Origin: Actinomycetes bacterium
GTDB taxonomy: Bacteria; Actinomycetota; CALGFH01
NCBI GenBank assembly: GCA_030146615.1
Contig: JASLBL010000290.1
Coordinates: 1-13,157 of the forward strand
Length of the DNA stretch: 13,157 bases
Direction of reading: 5' to 3'
Translations under genes and position numbers: made by a program
Shown: positions 7,651 through 13,157 of the stretch, piece by piece
Position numbering within the stretch: position 1 is the first letter of the stretch
Layout of the letters: every line of letters starts with the position of its first letter
Notes under the pieces: generated by a model
The model's database searches: none
What the model saw: the letters and a program-made list of their open reading frames with translations, nothing else
Told to the model about the DNA's origin: nothing

Positions 7651-8886
7651 ATGAGCCGCTACCGGCTGTACCCCACACCCGCCCAAGAGGAGGTACTGCT
7701 GGGCCACTGCGCGCACGCCCGGTACGTGTGGAACTTGGCGGTTGAGCAGCGGTCCTGGTGGCAGCCAGGTCGCCCAGCGCCGGGTTACACCGAACAGTGC
7801 CGCCAGCTCACCGACGCCCGCGCCGCCTCCCCCTGGCTGGCGGCCGGCAGCGTGATCGTCCAGCAGCAGGCGCTGCGCGACTTCCACGCCGCCTACACCT
7901 GCTGGTTCGCTTCCCTGGGGCAGTGGCGCACCCGCTACACCACGACCCCGCCGGACCAGTGGCAGGCGCCGCCCTCCCCGCCGTCGTGGCGCAAGCGCGG
8001 ACGCAGCGAGGGCTTCCGGATCGTCGCCGTAAACGCCAGGCAGGTGCGACGGCTGAACCGCCGCTGGGGCCAGGTGGCGGTCCCCAAGCTCGGCTGGGTC
8101 AGGTTTCGCTGGTCCCGCTCGGTGCCAGCCGCCAAGTCCTACCGCATTACCCGGGACCGCGCCGGCCGCTGGCATGTGGCGTTTGCGGCAGTGCCGCCGG
8201 CAATCCCCGTGCCCGGCAACGGCGAGGCGGTGGGGATCGACCGGGGCGTTGCGGTGTCGGTAGCGCTGTCGACCGGGGAGCTGCTGACCGTCGCGGGCTT
8301 GCGCCCGACGGAGCGGCAGCGGCTGCGGCTGCTGGAGCGCCGCAGGGCCCGCCAGCGCAAGGGGTCGCGCCGCCGGGAGCGGACCAAGCTCGCCATCGCC
8401 CGCCTCAAGGCCAAGGAGACCAACCGGCGGCGGGACTGGGTCGAGAAGCTCAGCACCGACCTGGCCCGCCGGTTCGACCTGATCTGTGTCGAGGACTTGG
8501 ACGTGCGAGCCATGACCCGTTCGGCCAAGGGCACCGTCCAGCGTCCCGGCCGTAACGTGCGGCAGAAGGCGGGGCTCAACCGGGGCATCCTCACCGCCGG
8601 GTGGGGCAGGCTGGTTGGCCGGCTGGAGCAGAAGGCTCCCGAACGGGTCCACAAGCTCCCCGCCGCCTACACCAGCCAGCGTTGCTCGGCGTGCGGGCAC
8701 ATCGCAGCGGAGAGCCGCCAGAGCCAAACGGCCTACCGCTGTGTCGCCTGTGGGTGGACCGGCAACGCCGACTACAACGCGGCCAGGAACATCGCGGCGG
8801 CCGGACAGGTCGTTGCTGCGCGGGGAGGCTCGGGGTTGCCCGGGCCGATGAACCGTGAACCTCCCACGGTTGGGGCTGTCGCCTAG
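7651..8886 (+). CDS. tnpB: TnpB, RNA-guided endonuclease of an IS1341-type element
   Basis: TnpB is the ancestor-like relative of Cas12. It uses an omega RNA made from the element's right end to cut DNA next to a TAM. The 411-residue protein appears intact. The N-terminal helix-turn-helix segment starts with RYRLYPTPAQ. The RuvC triad is present: Asp197 in GIDRG, Glu281 in VEDLD, and Asp374 in NADYNAARNI. A zinc ribbon lies between the last two, with Cys345 and Cys348 (CSAC) and Cys364 and Cys367 (CVAC). An Arg-rich segment (RRRARQRKGSRRRER) precedes the second RuvC motif, as in relatives. ATG 7651 lies 6 nt after a -10 box. The 3' end of the gene overlaps the predicted omega RNA. Nuclease activity is inferred from the family and the complete motif set. 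Confidence 0.93.
   Translation: MSRYRLYPTPAQEEVLLGHCAHARYVWNLAVEQRSWWQPGRPAPGYTEQCRQLTDARAASPWLAAGSVIVQQQALRDFHAAYTCWFASLGQWRTRYTTTPPDQWQAPPSPPSWRKRGRSEGFRIVAVNARQVRRLNRRWGQVAVPKLGWVRFRWSRSVPAAKSYRITRDRAGRWHVAFAAVPPAIPVPGNGEAVGIDRGVAVSVALSTGELLTVAGLRPTERQRLRLLERRRARQRKGSRRRERTKLAIARLKAKETNRRRDWVEKLSTDLARRFDLICVEDLDVRAMTRSAKGTVQRPGRNVRQKAGLNRGILTAGWGRLVGRLEQKAPERVHKLPAAYTSQRCSACGHIAAESRQSQTAYRCVACGWTGNADYNAARNIAAAGQVVAARGGSGLPGPMNREPPTVGAVA
8851..8871 (+). repeat. 7-bp hairpin in the 3' end of tnpB
   Basis: AACCGTG (8851-8857) and CACGGTT (8865-8871) pair perfectly around a 7-nt loop. It lies within the last codons of tnpB and is a candidate scaffold stem of the omega RNA. Confidence 0.5.
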
Positions 8887-8896
8887 CATGTGGAAT

Positions 8897-8917
8897 CCCT
8901 GTCCTTCCAGGGCAGGG
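8897..8917 (+). repeat. Right-end hairpin of the tnpB element
   Basis: CCCTGTCCT (8897-8905) pairs with AGGGCAGGG (8909-8917) with one T.G wobble and a 3-nt loop. AGGATGTCAA follows directly. This hairpin plus tail is a typical right end of actinobacterial TnpB-only elements. It may also stop transcripts entering from either side. Confidence 0.7.
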
Positions 8918-8923
8918 AGGATG

Positions 8924-9892
8924 TCAACCGCCGACGCTCCCGGCGTTGACCTCCTGGAACGCCCAGGCCCAGGTGCGGGCCAGGCCGTCGGCCAGGTCGG
9001 CCTTGGGCGCCCAGCCGAGGACCCGCCCGGCCTCGCGGCAGTCCAGGGCGATCCGGGCCAGCTCGCCCGGCCGGGCCGGGGCGAAGGTCGGCTCGTCGCC
9101 GAACCCGGCGACCGCCCGCAGGGCGTCGTACAGCTCCAGCACCGAGGTCTCGACCCCGGTGCCGATGTTGACCCGGGCGCCGGGGGCGTCCGGGTGCTCG
9201 CCCCCGGCCACGAACGCGTCGACCACGTCCTCCACGAACACATAGTCGCGGGTCTGGCGGCCGTCGCCGAAGATGGTCACCGGCTCGCCGTCCAGCAGCC
9301 GGTTGCAGAAGATGGCCACCACCCCGGCCTCGCCGTGCGGGTCCTGCCGGGGCCCGTAGACGTTGCCCAGGCGCAGGCTGACCGGCTCCAGCCCGTGCAG
9401 CTCGGCGAAGCTGGCCAGGTAGTCCTCGGCCGACCGCTTGGACACCCCGTAGGGGTTGGTGACCCGCGGCGGGTAGGTCTCGTCGATCGGCAGGGCCGAC
9501 GGGTCGGGCTCGCCGTAGACCGTCCCGCCCGAGCTGGCGAAGACCAGCCGCCGGCAGCCGACCGCCAGGGCCGCCTTGGCCAGCGCGATGGTCCCGAGGA
9601 CGTTGACCCGGGCGTCGAGCAGGGGGTCGGTGACGCTGCGGCGGACGTCGATCTGGGCGGCCAGGTGGTAGACGACCTCGGGCCGCGCCCCCTCGACCAC
9701 CGCGGCCAGCTCGGGGCCGGCCAGGTCGACCTCGGCCAGCTCGACCCGCCCGGAGGCGAACGCGTCGGCCAGGTTCTCCCGCCGGCCCGTGGACAGGTCG
9801 TCGACCACCGTCACCTGGTGCCCGTCCGCGGCCAGGCGGTCGACCACCGCCGAGCCGATGAAGCCGGAACCGCCCGTGACCAGCGTTCGCAT
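8924..9892 (-). CDS. NAD-dependent epimerase/dehydratase, GalE-like (UDP-glucose 4-epimerase family)
   Basis: This is a short-chain dehydrogenase of the extended type, probably acting on a nucleotide sugar, such as C4 epimerisation of UDP-glucose or a relative. The 322 residues carry GGSGFIG (7-13) for NAD binding, Asp31-Asp32 for the adenosine ribose, HLAAQ (76-80), SSGGTVYG (120-127), and the catalytic Tyr148-x3-Lys152 in NPYGVSKRSAEDY. ATG 9892 is preceded by AAAGG at about 10 nt, and a TAGGAT -10 box (9936-9931) gives a leader of roughly 30 nt. Its stop TGA and the last base of its final Gly codon come from the end of the transposon; the uninterrupted gene would have ended GGC GGG TAA with the same protein. 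Before the insertion it was probably followed in an operon by the enoyl-CoA hydratase. The exact sugar is not determined. Confidence 0.92.
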   Translation of the reverse strand: MRTLVTGGSGFIGSAVVDRLAADGHQVTVVDDLSTGRRENLADAFASGRVELAEVDLAGPELAAVVEGARPEVVYHLAAQIDVRRSVTDPLLDARVNVLGTIALAKAALAVGCRRLVFASSGGTVYGEPDPSALPIDETYPPRVTNPYGVSKRSAEDYLASFAELHGLEPVSLRLGNVYGPRQDPHGEAGVVAIFCNRLLDGEPVTIFGDGRQTRDYVFVEDVVDAFVAGGEHPDAPGARVNIGTGVETSVLELYDALRAVAGFGDEPTFAPARPGELARIALDCREAGRVLGWAPKADLADGLARTWAWAFQEVNAGSVGG

Positions 9893-9930
9893 GCCAAGGT
9901 CGCCTTTCGTGGGGATCGGTCAGAGCGGTC

Positions 9931-9936
9931 ATCCTA
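9931..9936 (-). promoter_or_regulatory. Likely -10 box of the epimerase gene
   Basis: TAGGAT on the minus strand lies 38 nt before the ATG at 9892. It is the same hexamer as the carboxylase -10 but here with a leader and a ribosome binding site. The -35 box is not clear. Confidence 0.4.
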
Positions 9937-9950
9937 GAGCAAGCGCTGTC

Positions 9951-9979
9951 TTGTCGTCGGCCGCTGGATCGTTCAGGCT
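9951..9979 (+). promoter_or_regulatory. Possible promoter of the phosphatase gene
   Basis: TTGTCG (9951-9956) and CAGGCT (9974-9979) are 17 nt apart, the usual sigma-A spacing. They lie just upstream of the strong ribosome binding site GGGAGGAG (9998-10005). The -10 is imperfect (C in place of T at position 1). Confidence 0.3.
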
Positions 9980-10010
9980 CCGTCGGGCAAGCCAGGCGGG
10001 AGGAGCGCAC

Positions 10011-11546
10011 GTGCAGGAGGCGGCCAGGCCGGTGACGACGGCGGGCACCCGGTTGGTCGCGGCGACCCGTGGCTGGCTGCTGCCATCTCTATTGATCGCC
10101 GTCGTCTCGCTGGTCGAGCTGCTGGCCAGCGGGATCGTCGTCGGTGGCTTCCTGGTCCTGGCCCCGCTGCTGGCCAGCCGGCTGTCGACCCGGCGCAGCC
10201 AGGTCATCACCGTCGGCCTGGTCACCCTGGTCGCGGCGGCCGCCCTCGGGATCTGGACCGGCAAGCTGGTCGGCGGCCAGCTCGCCATCCGCCTACTCCT
10301 GATCGTCCTGGCCACCCTGTTCGCCCTGGTCAACTGGGGCGCCTCCCAGCGTGAGCAGTCGGCCCTTGAGCGGGCCGCCGACACCATCAGGATGGCCGGG
10401 TCGCTGGCCGCCGGCCTGGAGCCGGAGGAGGCCTACGACCTGCTGGCCCGCTCGGCCCGGACGCTGTTCGCGGCCAATGCGGCCGCCGTCTACCGCCGCC
10501 AGGGCGACCAGATGGTGACCGTCGGCCAGGCCCGCGACCCCGGGGTCCCGGCGATGCCCCTGCGGCTGCCACGGGCGAGCTTCCCGACCGCCTTCATGAC
10601 CATGACCCGTCGGGTCGGCGTCCGCGCCGCCACCGAGCCCGAGGCGCCGATGCTGGAGGCCCGCGGCCTCAGCAACCTGCTCTGGCTGCCCCTCCTCGAC
10701 CGGGCCGGCGAGCAGCTCGGCACGATCGTGCTCGCCTGGAAGCGCGACCCCAAGCTGTCCGCCCAGGCCCTGGAGGCGTCCGAGAGCTTCGCCAGCCTCG
10801 GCGCCCGGGCCATCTCCGGGTCCGAGCGGGTACGGGCCCAGACCGAGGTCCTCGAGCAGGTCCAGGCCCTGCTGCTGACCACCCCGCCGCCCTGGGCGGC
10901 GGGGTTCAGCGTCGGGGTCAGGTACCAGTCGGCCAGCGGCCTGGCCCAGATCGGCGGCGACTTCTACGACGTGGTCGAGCTGGACGAGCGCGGCCTGGCC
11001 TTCATCCTGGCCGACGCCCGTGGCAAGGGGCTGGAGGCGAGCTCGCTGGGCGCCGTGCTCAAGGGCGCCTTCCGCAGCCTGGCCGGCGAGGGCGCCGGCC
11101 CGGCCCGGATCCTCAACCGCCTCGACCGGCTGGTGGCCCGCGAGGGCGGCGACGAGGACTTCGTCACCGCCCTGGCCGGACGGCTCCACCCCGACGGCCG
11201 CATCCTGCTCGCCTCGGCCGGCCACCCAGCCCCACTGGGCGCCGGCCCTCGGCTGGTCCAGGTGGCCGCCCCCCTCGGCCTCGGCACCCAGGCCAACGAG
11301 AGCCAGGGCCACCTGCGCCCCGGCGACCGGCTGGTCTGCTACACCGACGGCCTGGTCGAGGCCCGCAACGCCGCCGGCGAGTTCCTCGACCGGTCGGTGT
11401 TCGAGCAGGCGGTCGCCGCCGAGTCGCTGACCGCGGCCCTCGACCAGCTGGTCGAGCTGGTCGACCGGCACGCCGACGGCCGCCACGACGACGACCTGGC
11501 CCTCCTCGGCCTGGAGTACGACCCCCGGGAGGGGAGCGGCGGATAG
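10011..11546 (+). CDS. Membrane GAF-PP2C (SpoIIE/RsbU-type) serine/threonine phosphatase
   Basis: It probably dephosphorylates an STAS-type anti-sigma-factor antagonist and so frees a sigma factor. The 511-residue protein begins with four hydrophobic segments (about 22-40, 41-56, 65-83, 91-109). A coiled, GAF-like sensor region follows (about 115-285) and then the SpoIIE-type PP2C domain (about 300-505). Metal-binding acidic residues are visible: Asp317 and Asp320 in GGDFYD, Asp335 in ADARGKG, Asp446 in YTDGLVEARN, and Asp493-Asp495 in HDDDLALL. SAGHPAP is also present. The GTG at 10011 is chosen because GGGAGGAG ends 5 nt upstream. A longer reading frame from 9789 runs through the promoter region and the start of the divergent epimerase and is rejected. 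Possible counter-player: the RsbW-like kinase at 6345-6755, though they are not adjacent. Confidence 0.9.
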   Translation: MQEAARPVTTAGTRLVAATRGWLLPSLLIAVVSLVELLASGIVVGGFLVLAPLLASRLSTRRSQVITVGLVTLVAAAALGIWTGKLVGGQLAIRLLLIVLATLFALVNWGASQREQSALERAADTIRMAGSLAAGLEPEEAYDLLARSARTLFAANAAAVYRRQGDQMVTVGQARDPGVPAMPLRLPRASFPTAFMTMTRRVGVRAATEPEAPMLEARGLSNLLWLPLLDRAGEQLGTIVLAWKRDPKLSAQALEASESFASLGARAISGSERVRAQTEVLEQVQALLLTTPPPWAAGFSVGVRYQSASGLAQIGGDFYDVVELDERGLAFILADARGKGLEASSLGAVLKGAFRSLAGEGAGPARILNRLDRLVAREGGDEDFVTALAGRLHPDGRILLASAGHPAPLGAGPRLVQVAAPLGLGTQANESQGHLRPGDRLVCYTDGLVEARNAAGEFLDRSVFEQAVAAESLTAALDQLVELVDRHADGRHDDDLALLGLEYDPREGSGG

Positions 11547-11608
11547 CATGGCAAGGCCGCCCACGAGGCGCCCGACCCTGGCCGTTCCGTCCCACAAGGG
11601 GAGTGCCG

Positions 11609-12760
11609 ATGGACCTCGAGCTCAGCCCCGAGCAGGAAGAGTTCCGCAAGATCGTCCGGGCCTTCGCCGAAGAGGTCGTCGCCCCCCGGGCCGAGGAGAT
11701 GGACCGGGCCGGGGCCCTCGACCCGGTGGTGCTCGACCAGATGGCCGGCATGGGCCTGTTCGGGCTGCCGTTCCCCGAGGAGGTCGGCGGCATGGGCGCC
11801 GACTACACCACCCTCTGCCTGGCCATCGAGGAGCTGGCCCGGGTCGACTCGTCGGTCGCCATCACCCTGGAGGCGGCGGTCGGGCTGGGGGCGATGCCGA
11901 TCTGGCGCTACGGAACGCCCGAGCAGCACCAGCGGTGGCTGCGCCCTCTGGCCGCCGGCGAGCAGCTGGCCGCCTTCGGGCTCACCGAGCCGGGCGGCGG
12001 CTCGGACGCCGGCGCCCTGGCCACCCGGGCCACCCTGGACGGCGACGAGTGGGTCATCGACGGCACCAAGGCGCTCATCACCAACGCCGGCCTGGACCGC
12101 TCCGGCCTGGTCACCGTGGCCGCCGTGACCGGCCAGCGGCCCGACGGGCGCAACGAGATCACCACCATCATCGTCCCCACCGGCACCCCCGGGTACCGGG
12201 TCGGCCGCTCCTACCGCAAGGTCGGCTGGCACGCCTCCGACACCCGCGAGCTCGTCTTCGAGTCCTGCCGGGTCCCGGTGGCCAACACCCTGGGCGAGCG
12301 CGGGGCCGGCCTGGCCAACTTCCTGCGCACCCTCGAGGAGGGCCGCGTCGCCGTGGCCGCCCTCGCCACCGGCCTCTGCCAGGGGTGCGTCGACGAGTCC
12401 ACCCGCTACGCCCGCGAGCGCCAGGCCTTCGGCCAGCCCATCGCCGGCTTCCAGGCGATCGCCTTCAAGATCGCCGACATGGAGGTCCGCGCCCACACCG
12501 CCCGCCTGGCCTGGCAGCGGGCCGCGGCCAAGCTCGACGCCGGCCAGCCGTTCGGCCGCGAGGCCGCCATCGCCAAGCTGTACGCCTCCGAGGCCGCCGT
12601 CACCTCGGCCCGCGACGCCGTCCAGGTCCACGGCGGCTACGGCTACATGGAGGAGTTCCCCGTCGCCCGCTTCTACCGCGACGCCAAGGTCCTCGAGATC
12701 GGCGAGGGCACCAGCGAGATCATGCGCATCCTCATCGCCCGCTCCACCGGCCTCGGGTAA
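11609..12760 (+). CDS. Acyl-CoA dehydrogenase (FAD-dependent)
   Basis: It introduces the alpha-beta double bond in an acyl-CoA and passes electrons to electron-transfer flavoprotein. The 383-residue product has the full family layout: an N-terminal helical domain, the FAD/substrate signature AFGLTEPGGGSDAG (about 123-136), a central beta domain, and a C-terminal helical domain with RQAFGQPIAGFQ and QVHGGYGYMEEFPVARFYRD. The expected catalytic base Glu366 is present in EIGEGTSEI. Having Glu here, not the GAGTSEV of isovaleryl-CoA dehydrogenase, favours a short- or medium-chain acyl-CoA. ATG 11609 follows AAGGGGAG at about 6 nt; GTG 11603 would overlap that site and is less likely. It lies 62 nt after the phosphatase on the same strand. 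No ETF genes are in the window. Confidence 0.94.
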   Translation: MDLELSPEQEEFRKIVRAFAEEVVAPRAEEMDRAGALDPVVLDQMAGMGLFGLPFPEEVGGMGADYTTLCLAIEELARVDSSVAITLEAAVGLGAMPIWRYGTPEQHQRWLRPLAAGEQLAAFGLTEPGGGSDAGALATRATLDGDEWVIDGTKALITNAGLDRSGLVTVAAVTGQRPDGRNEITTIIVPTGTPGYRVGRSYRKVGWHASDTRELVFESCRVPVANTLGERGAGLANFLRTLEEGRVAVAALATGLCQGCVDESTRYARERQAFGQPIAGFQAIAFKIADMEVRAHTARLAWQRAAAKLDAGQPFGREAAIAKLYASEAAVTSARDAVQVHGGYGYMEEFPVARFYRDAKVLEIGEGTSEIMRILIARSTGLG

Positions 12761-12791
12761 CCCTCGGGGGGCTGGGGGCGACTACCGGGCG

Positions 12792-13157
12792 ATGGACGAC
12801 GCGGCGTTGGTGCGGCTGGCCCGGGAGGGGGATCGGGGGGCGTTTGCGGTGCTGGTGGGCAGGCACCGGGGGATGCTGGTGGCGTTGTGCTGGCGGGTGC
12901 TGGGGGACCGGGGGCTGGCCGAGGATGCCGCGCAGGAGGCGGTGCTCCAGGCGATGGTCACCCTGGACCGGCTGGAACGGCCGGAGCGGTTCGGGGCCTG
13001 GCTGGCCGGGATCGGCCTGAACGTCTGCCGGCGGTGGCGGCGCGACCGGGCGCGTGAGGCATGGTCCCTGGCCGCGCTCACCGGGGGGCGGGCCGGGCCC
13101 GACCCGGCGCCGCACCCGCCAGGCCGCCTCGGCCGCCTCGGCCACCGCCGCCGGCTC
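12792..13157 (+). CDS. ECF-type RNA polymerase sigma factor, N-terminal part (runs off right edge)
   Basis: This frame has no stop before the right edge (122 codons shown). The opening DDAALVRLAREGDRGAFAVL with RHRGMLVALCWRVLGD is the usual sigma-70 region 2.1-2.2 of ECF factors. AEDAAQEAVLQAMVTLDRL and FGAWLAGIGLNVCRRWRRDR, up to about residue 88, match regions 2.3-2.4, which open and contact the -10 element. The next 30 residues look like the inter-domain linker and are Pro/Arg-rich. Region 4, which reads the -35 element, would lie outside. ATG 12792 fits the family N-terminus; the only upstream purine tract is the G-rich stretch at about 12765-12779. It begins 31 nt after the dehydrogenase gene. 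It could take part in stress or envelope control, but no anti-sigma gene is visible. Confidence 0.85.
   Translation, partial: MDDAALVRLAREGDRGAFAVLVGRHRGMLVALCWRVLGDRGLAEDAAQEAVLQAMVTLDRLERPERFGAWLAGIGLNVCRRWRRDRAREAWSLAALTGGRAGPDPAPHPPGRLGRLGHRRRL

Larger units (their letters stand above)
7559..8927 (+). mobile_element. IS1341-type element (IS200/IS605 superfamily, TnpB only)
   Basis: This is a 1369-bp element holding a single gene, tnpB, with no tnpA transposase. The left end follows TTAC. The right end is the hairpin at 8897-8917 followed by AGGATGTCAA, ending in TCAA like IS608 right ends. Terminal inverted repeats and target duplications are absent, as expected for this superfamily. Precise removal restores a TAATG overlap between the flanking minus-strand genes, so both ends are well placed. 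It would need a TnpA in trans to move. TnpB itself would act as an omega-RNA-guided nuclease. Confidence 0.8.
8790..8943 (+). ncRNA. Predicted omega RNA (right-end guide RNA) of the tnpB element
   Basis: In characterised TnpB systems the guide RNA spans the tnpB 3' end and the right end, with the guide read from flanking DNA. Here two hairpins lie in that position: AACCGTG/CACGGTT (8851-8857 with 8865-8871) and the terminal 9-bp hairpin (8897-8917). The guide would begin at 8928 (CCGCCGACGCTCCCGG, 8928-8943). The 5' limit is a guess; the scaffold-to-guide border follows from the reconstructed right end. Confidence 0.45.

Noticed and set aside
7556..7678. Upstream extension of the enoyl-CoA hydratase reading frame
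   Set aside because: It lies within the transposon left end and the start of tnpB. Its residues do not resemble the crotonase family, and the reconstruction supports the ATG at 7555.
8883..10010. Minus-strand open frame (375 codons) over the epimerase
   Set aside because: It is a shifted frame of the epimerase gene. The frame starting at 9892 has the Rossmann motif and Tyr-x3-Lys.
9789..10010. Upstream extension of the phosphatase reading frame
   Set aside because: It overlaps the start of the divergent epimerase and the promoter region, whereas GGGAGGAG marks the GTG at 10011.
11548..13020. Plus-strand open frame (490 codons) over the acyl-CoA dehydrogenase
   Set aside because: Arg/Gly/Pro-rich shadow. 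The dehydrogenase signatures and catalytic Glu366 are in the frame starting at 11609.

Overview
The window is very GC-rich (well over 70% by eye). Its codons are strongly biased to G/C in the third position, it has GTG and TTG starts, and several genes begin 6-9 nt after a TANNNT -10 box (leaderless style). Together with actinobacterial-type acyl-CoA carboxylase subunits and a SpoIIE-type phosphatase, this points to a high-GC actinobacterium. I cannot name the genus. Most of the window is ordinary chromosomal metabolism and regulation, with two tnpB-bearing transposon remnants or elements.

Layout. Bases 1-401 (minus) hold the 5' part of a frameshifted tnpB. A stand-alone biotin protein ligase (480-1280, plus) converges on a GerMN-Gmad2 lipoprotein gene (1277-2143, minus). 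A bacterial PH-domain/SHOCT membrane protein follows (2252-2938, plus). Next is a two-gene acyl-CoA carboxylase operon: the carboxyltransferase beta subunit (3067-4614) overlaps the biotin carboxylase/BCCP alpha subunit (4611-6314) by ATGA. A small RsbW-like anti-sigma kinase (6345-6755) lies downstream and converges on an enoyl-CoA hydratase (6752-7555, minus). An IS1341-type (TnpB-only, IS200/IS605 superfamily) element occupies about 7559-8927. Beyond it lie a GalE-like NAD-dependent epimerase (8924-9892, minus), a membrane GAF-PP2C phosphatase (10011-11546, plus), an acyl-CoA dehydrogenase (11609-12760, plus) and the start of an ECF sigma factor (12792 to the right edge).

How genes connect. 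The biotin ligase would biotinylate Lys528 of the carboxylase alpha subunit. The carboxylase, enoyl-CoA hydratase and acyl-CoA dehydrogenase all act on acyl-CoA thioesters. The RsbW-like kinase, SpoIIE-type phosphatase and ECF sigma factor are parts expected of a stress-type sigma network, although no anti-sigma-factor antagonist is visible here.

Main observation. The tnpB element sits exactly at a stop/start overlap. Removing 7559-8927 and rejoining TTAC to the right flank rebuilds, on the minus strand, an epimerase stop TAA sharing its last A with the hydratase ATG (TAATG). The insertion split a translationally coupled gene pair, yet the element's own right end (TCAA, read as TTGA) gives the epimerase a new stop with no change in its predicted protein. 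It leaves the hydratase ATG two bases after an element-end hairpin, with no visible Shine-Dalgarno sequence. The same reconstruction defines the element's ends, a candidate TAM (TTAC) and a predicted omega-RNA guide.
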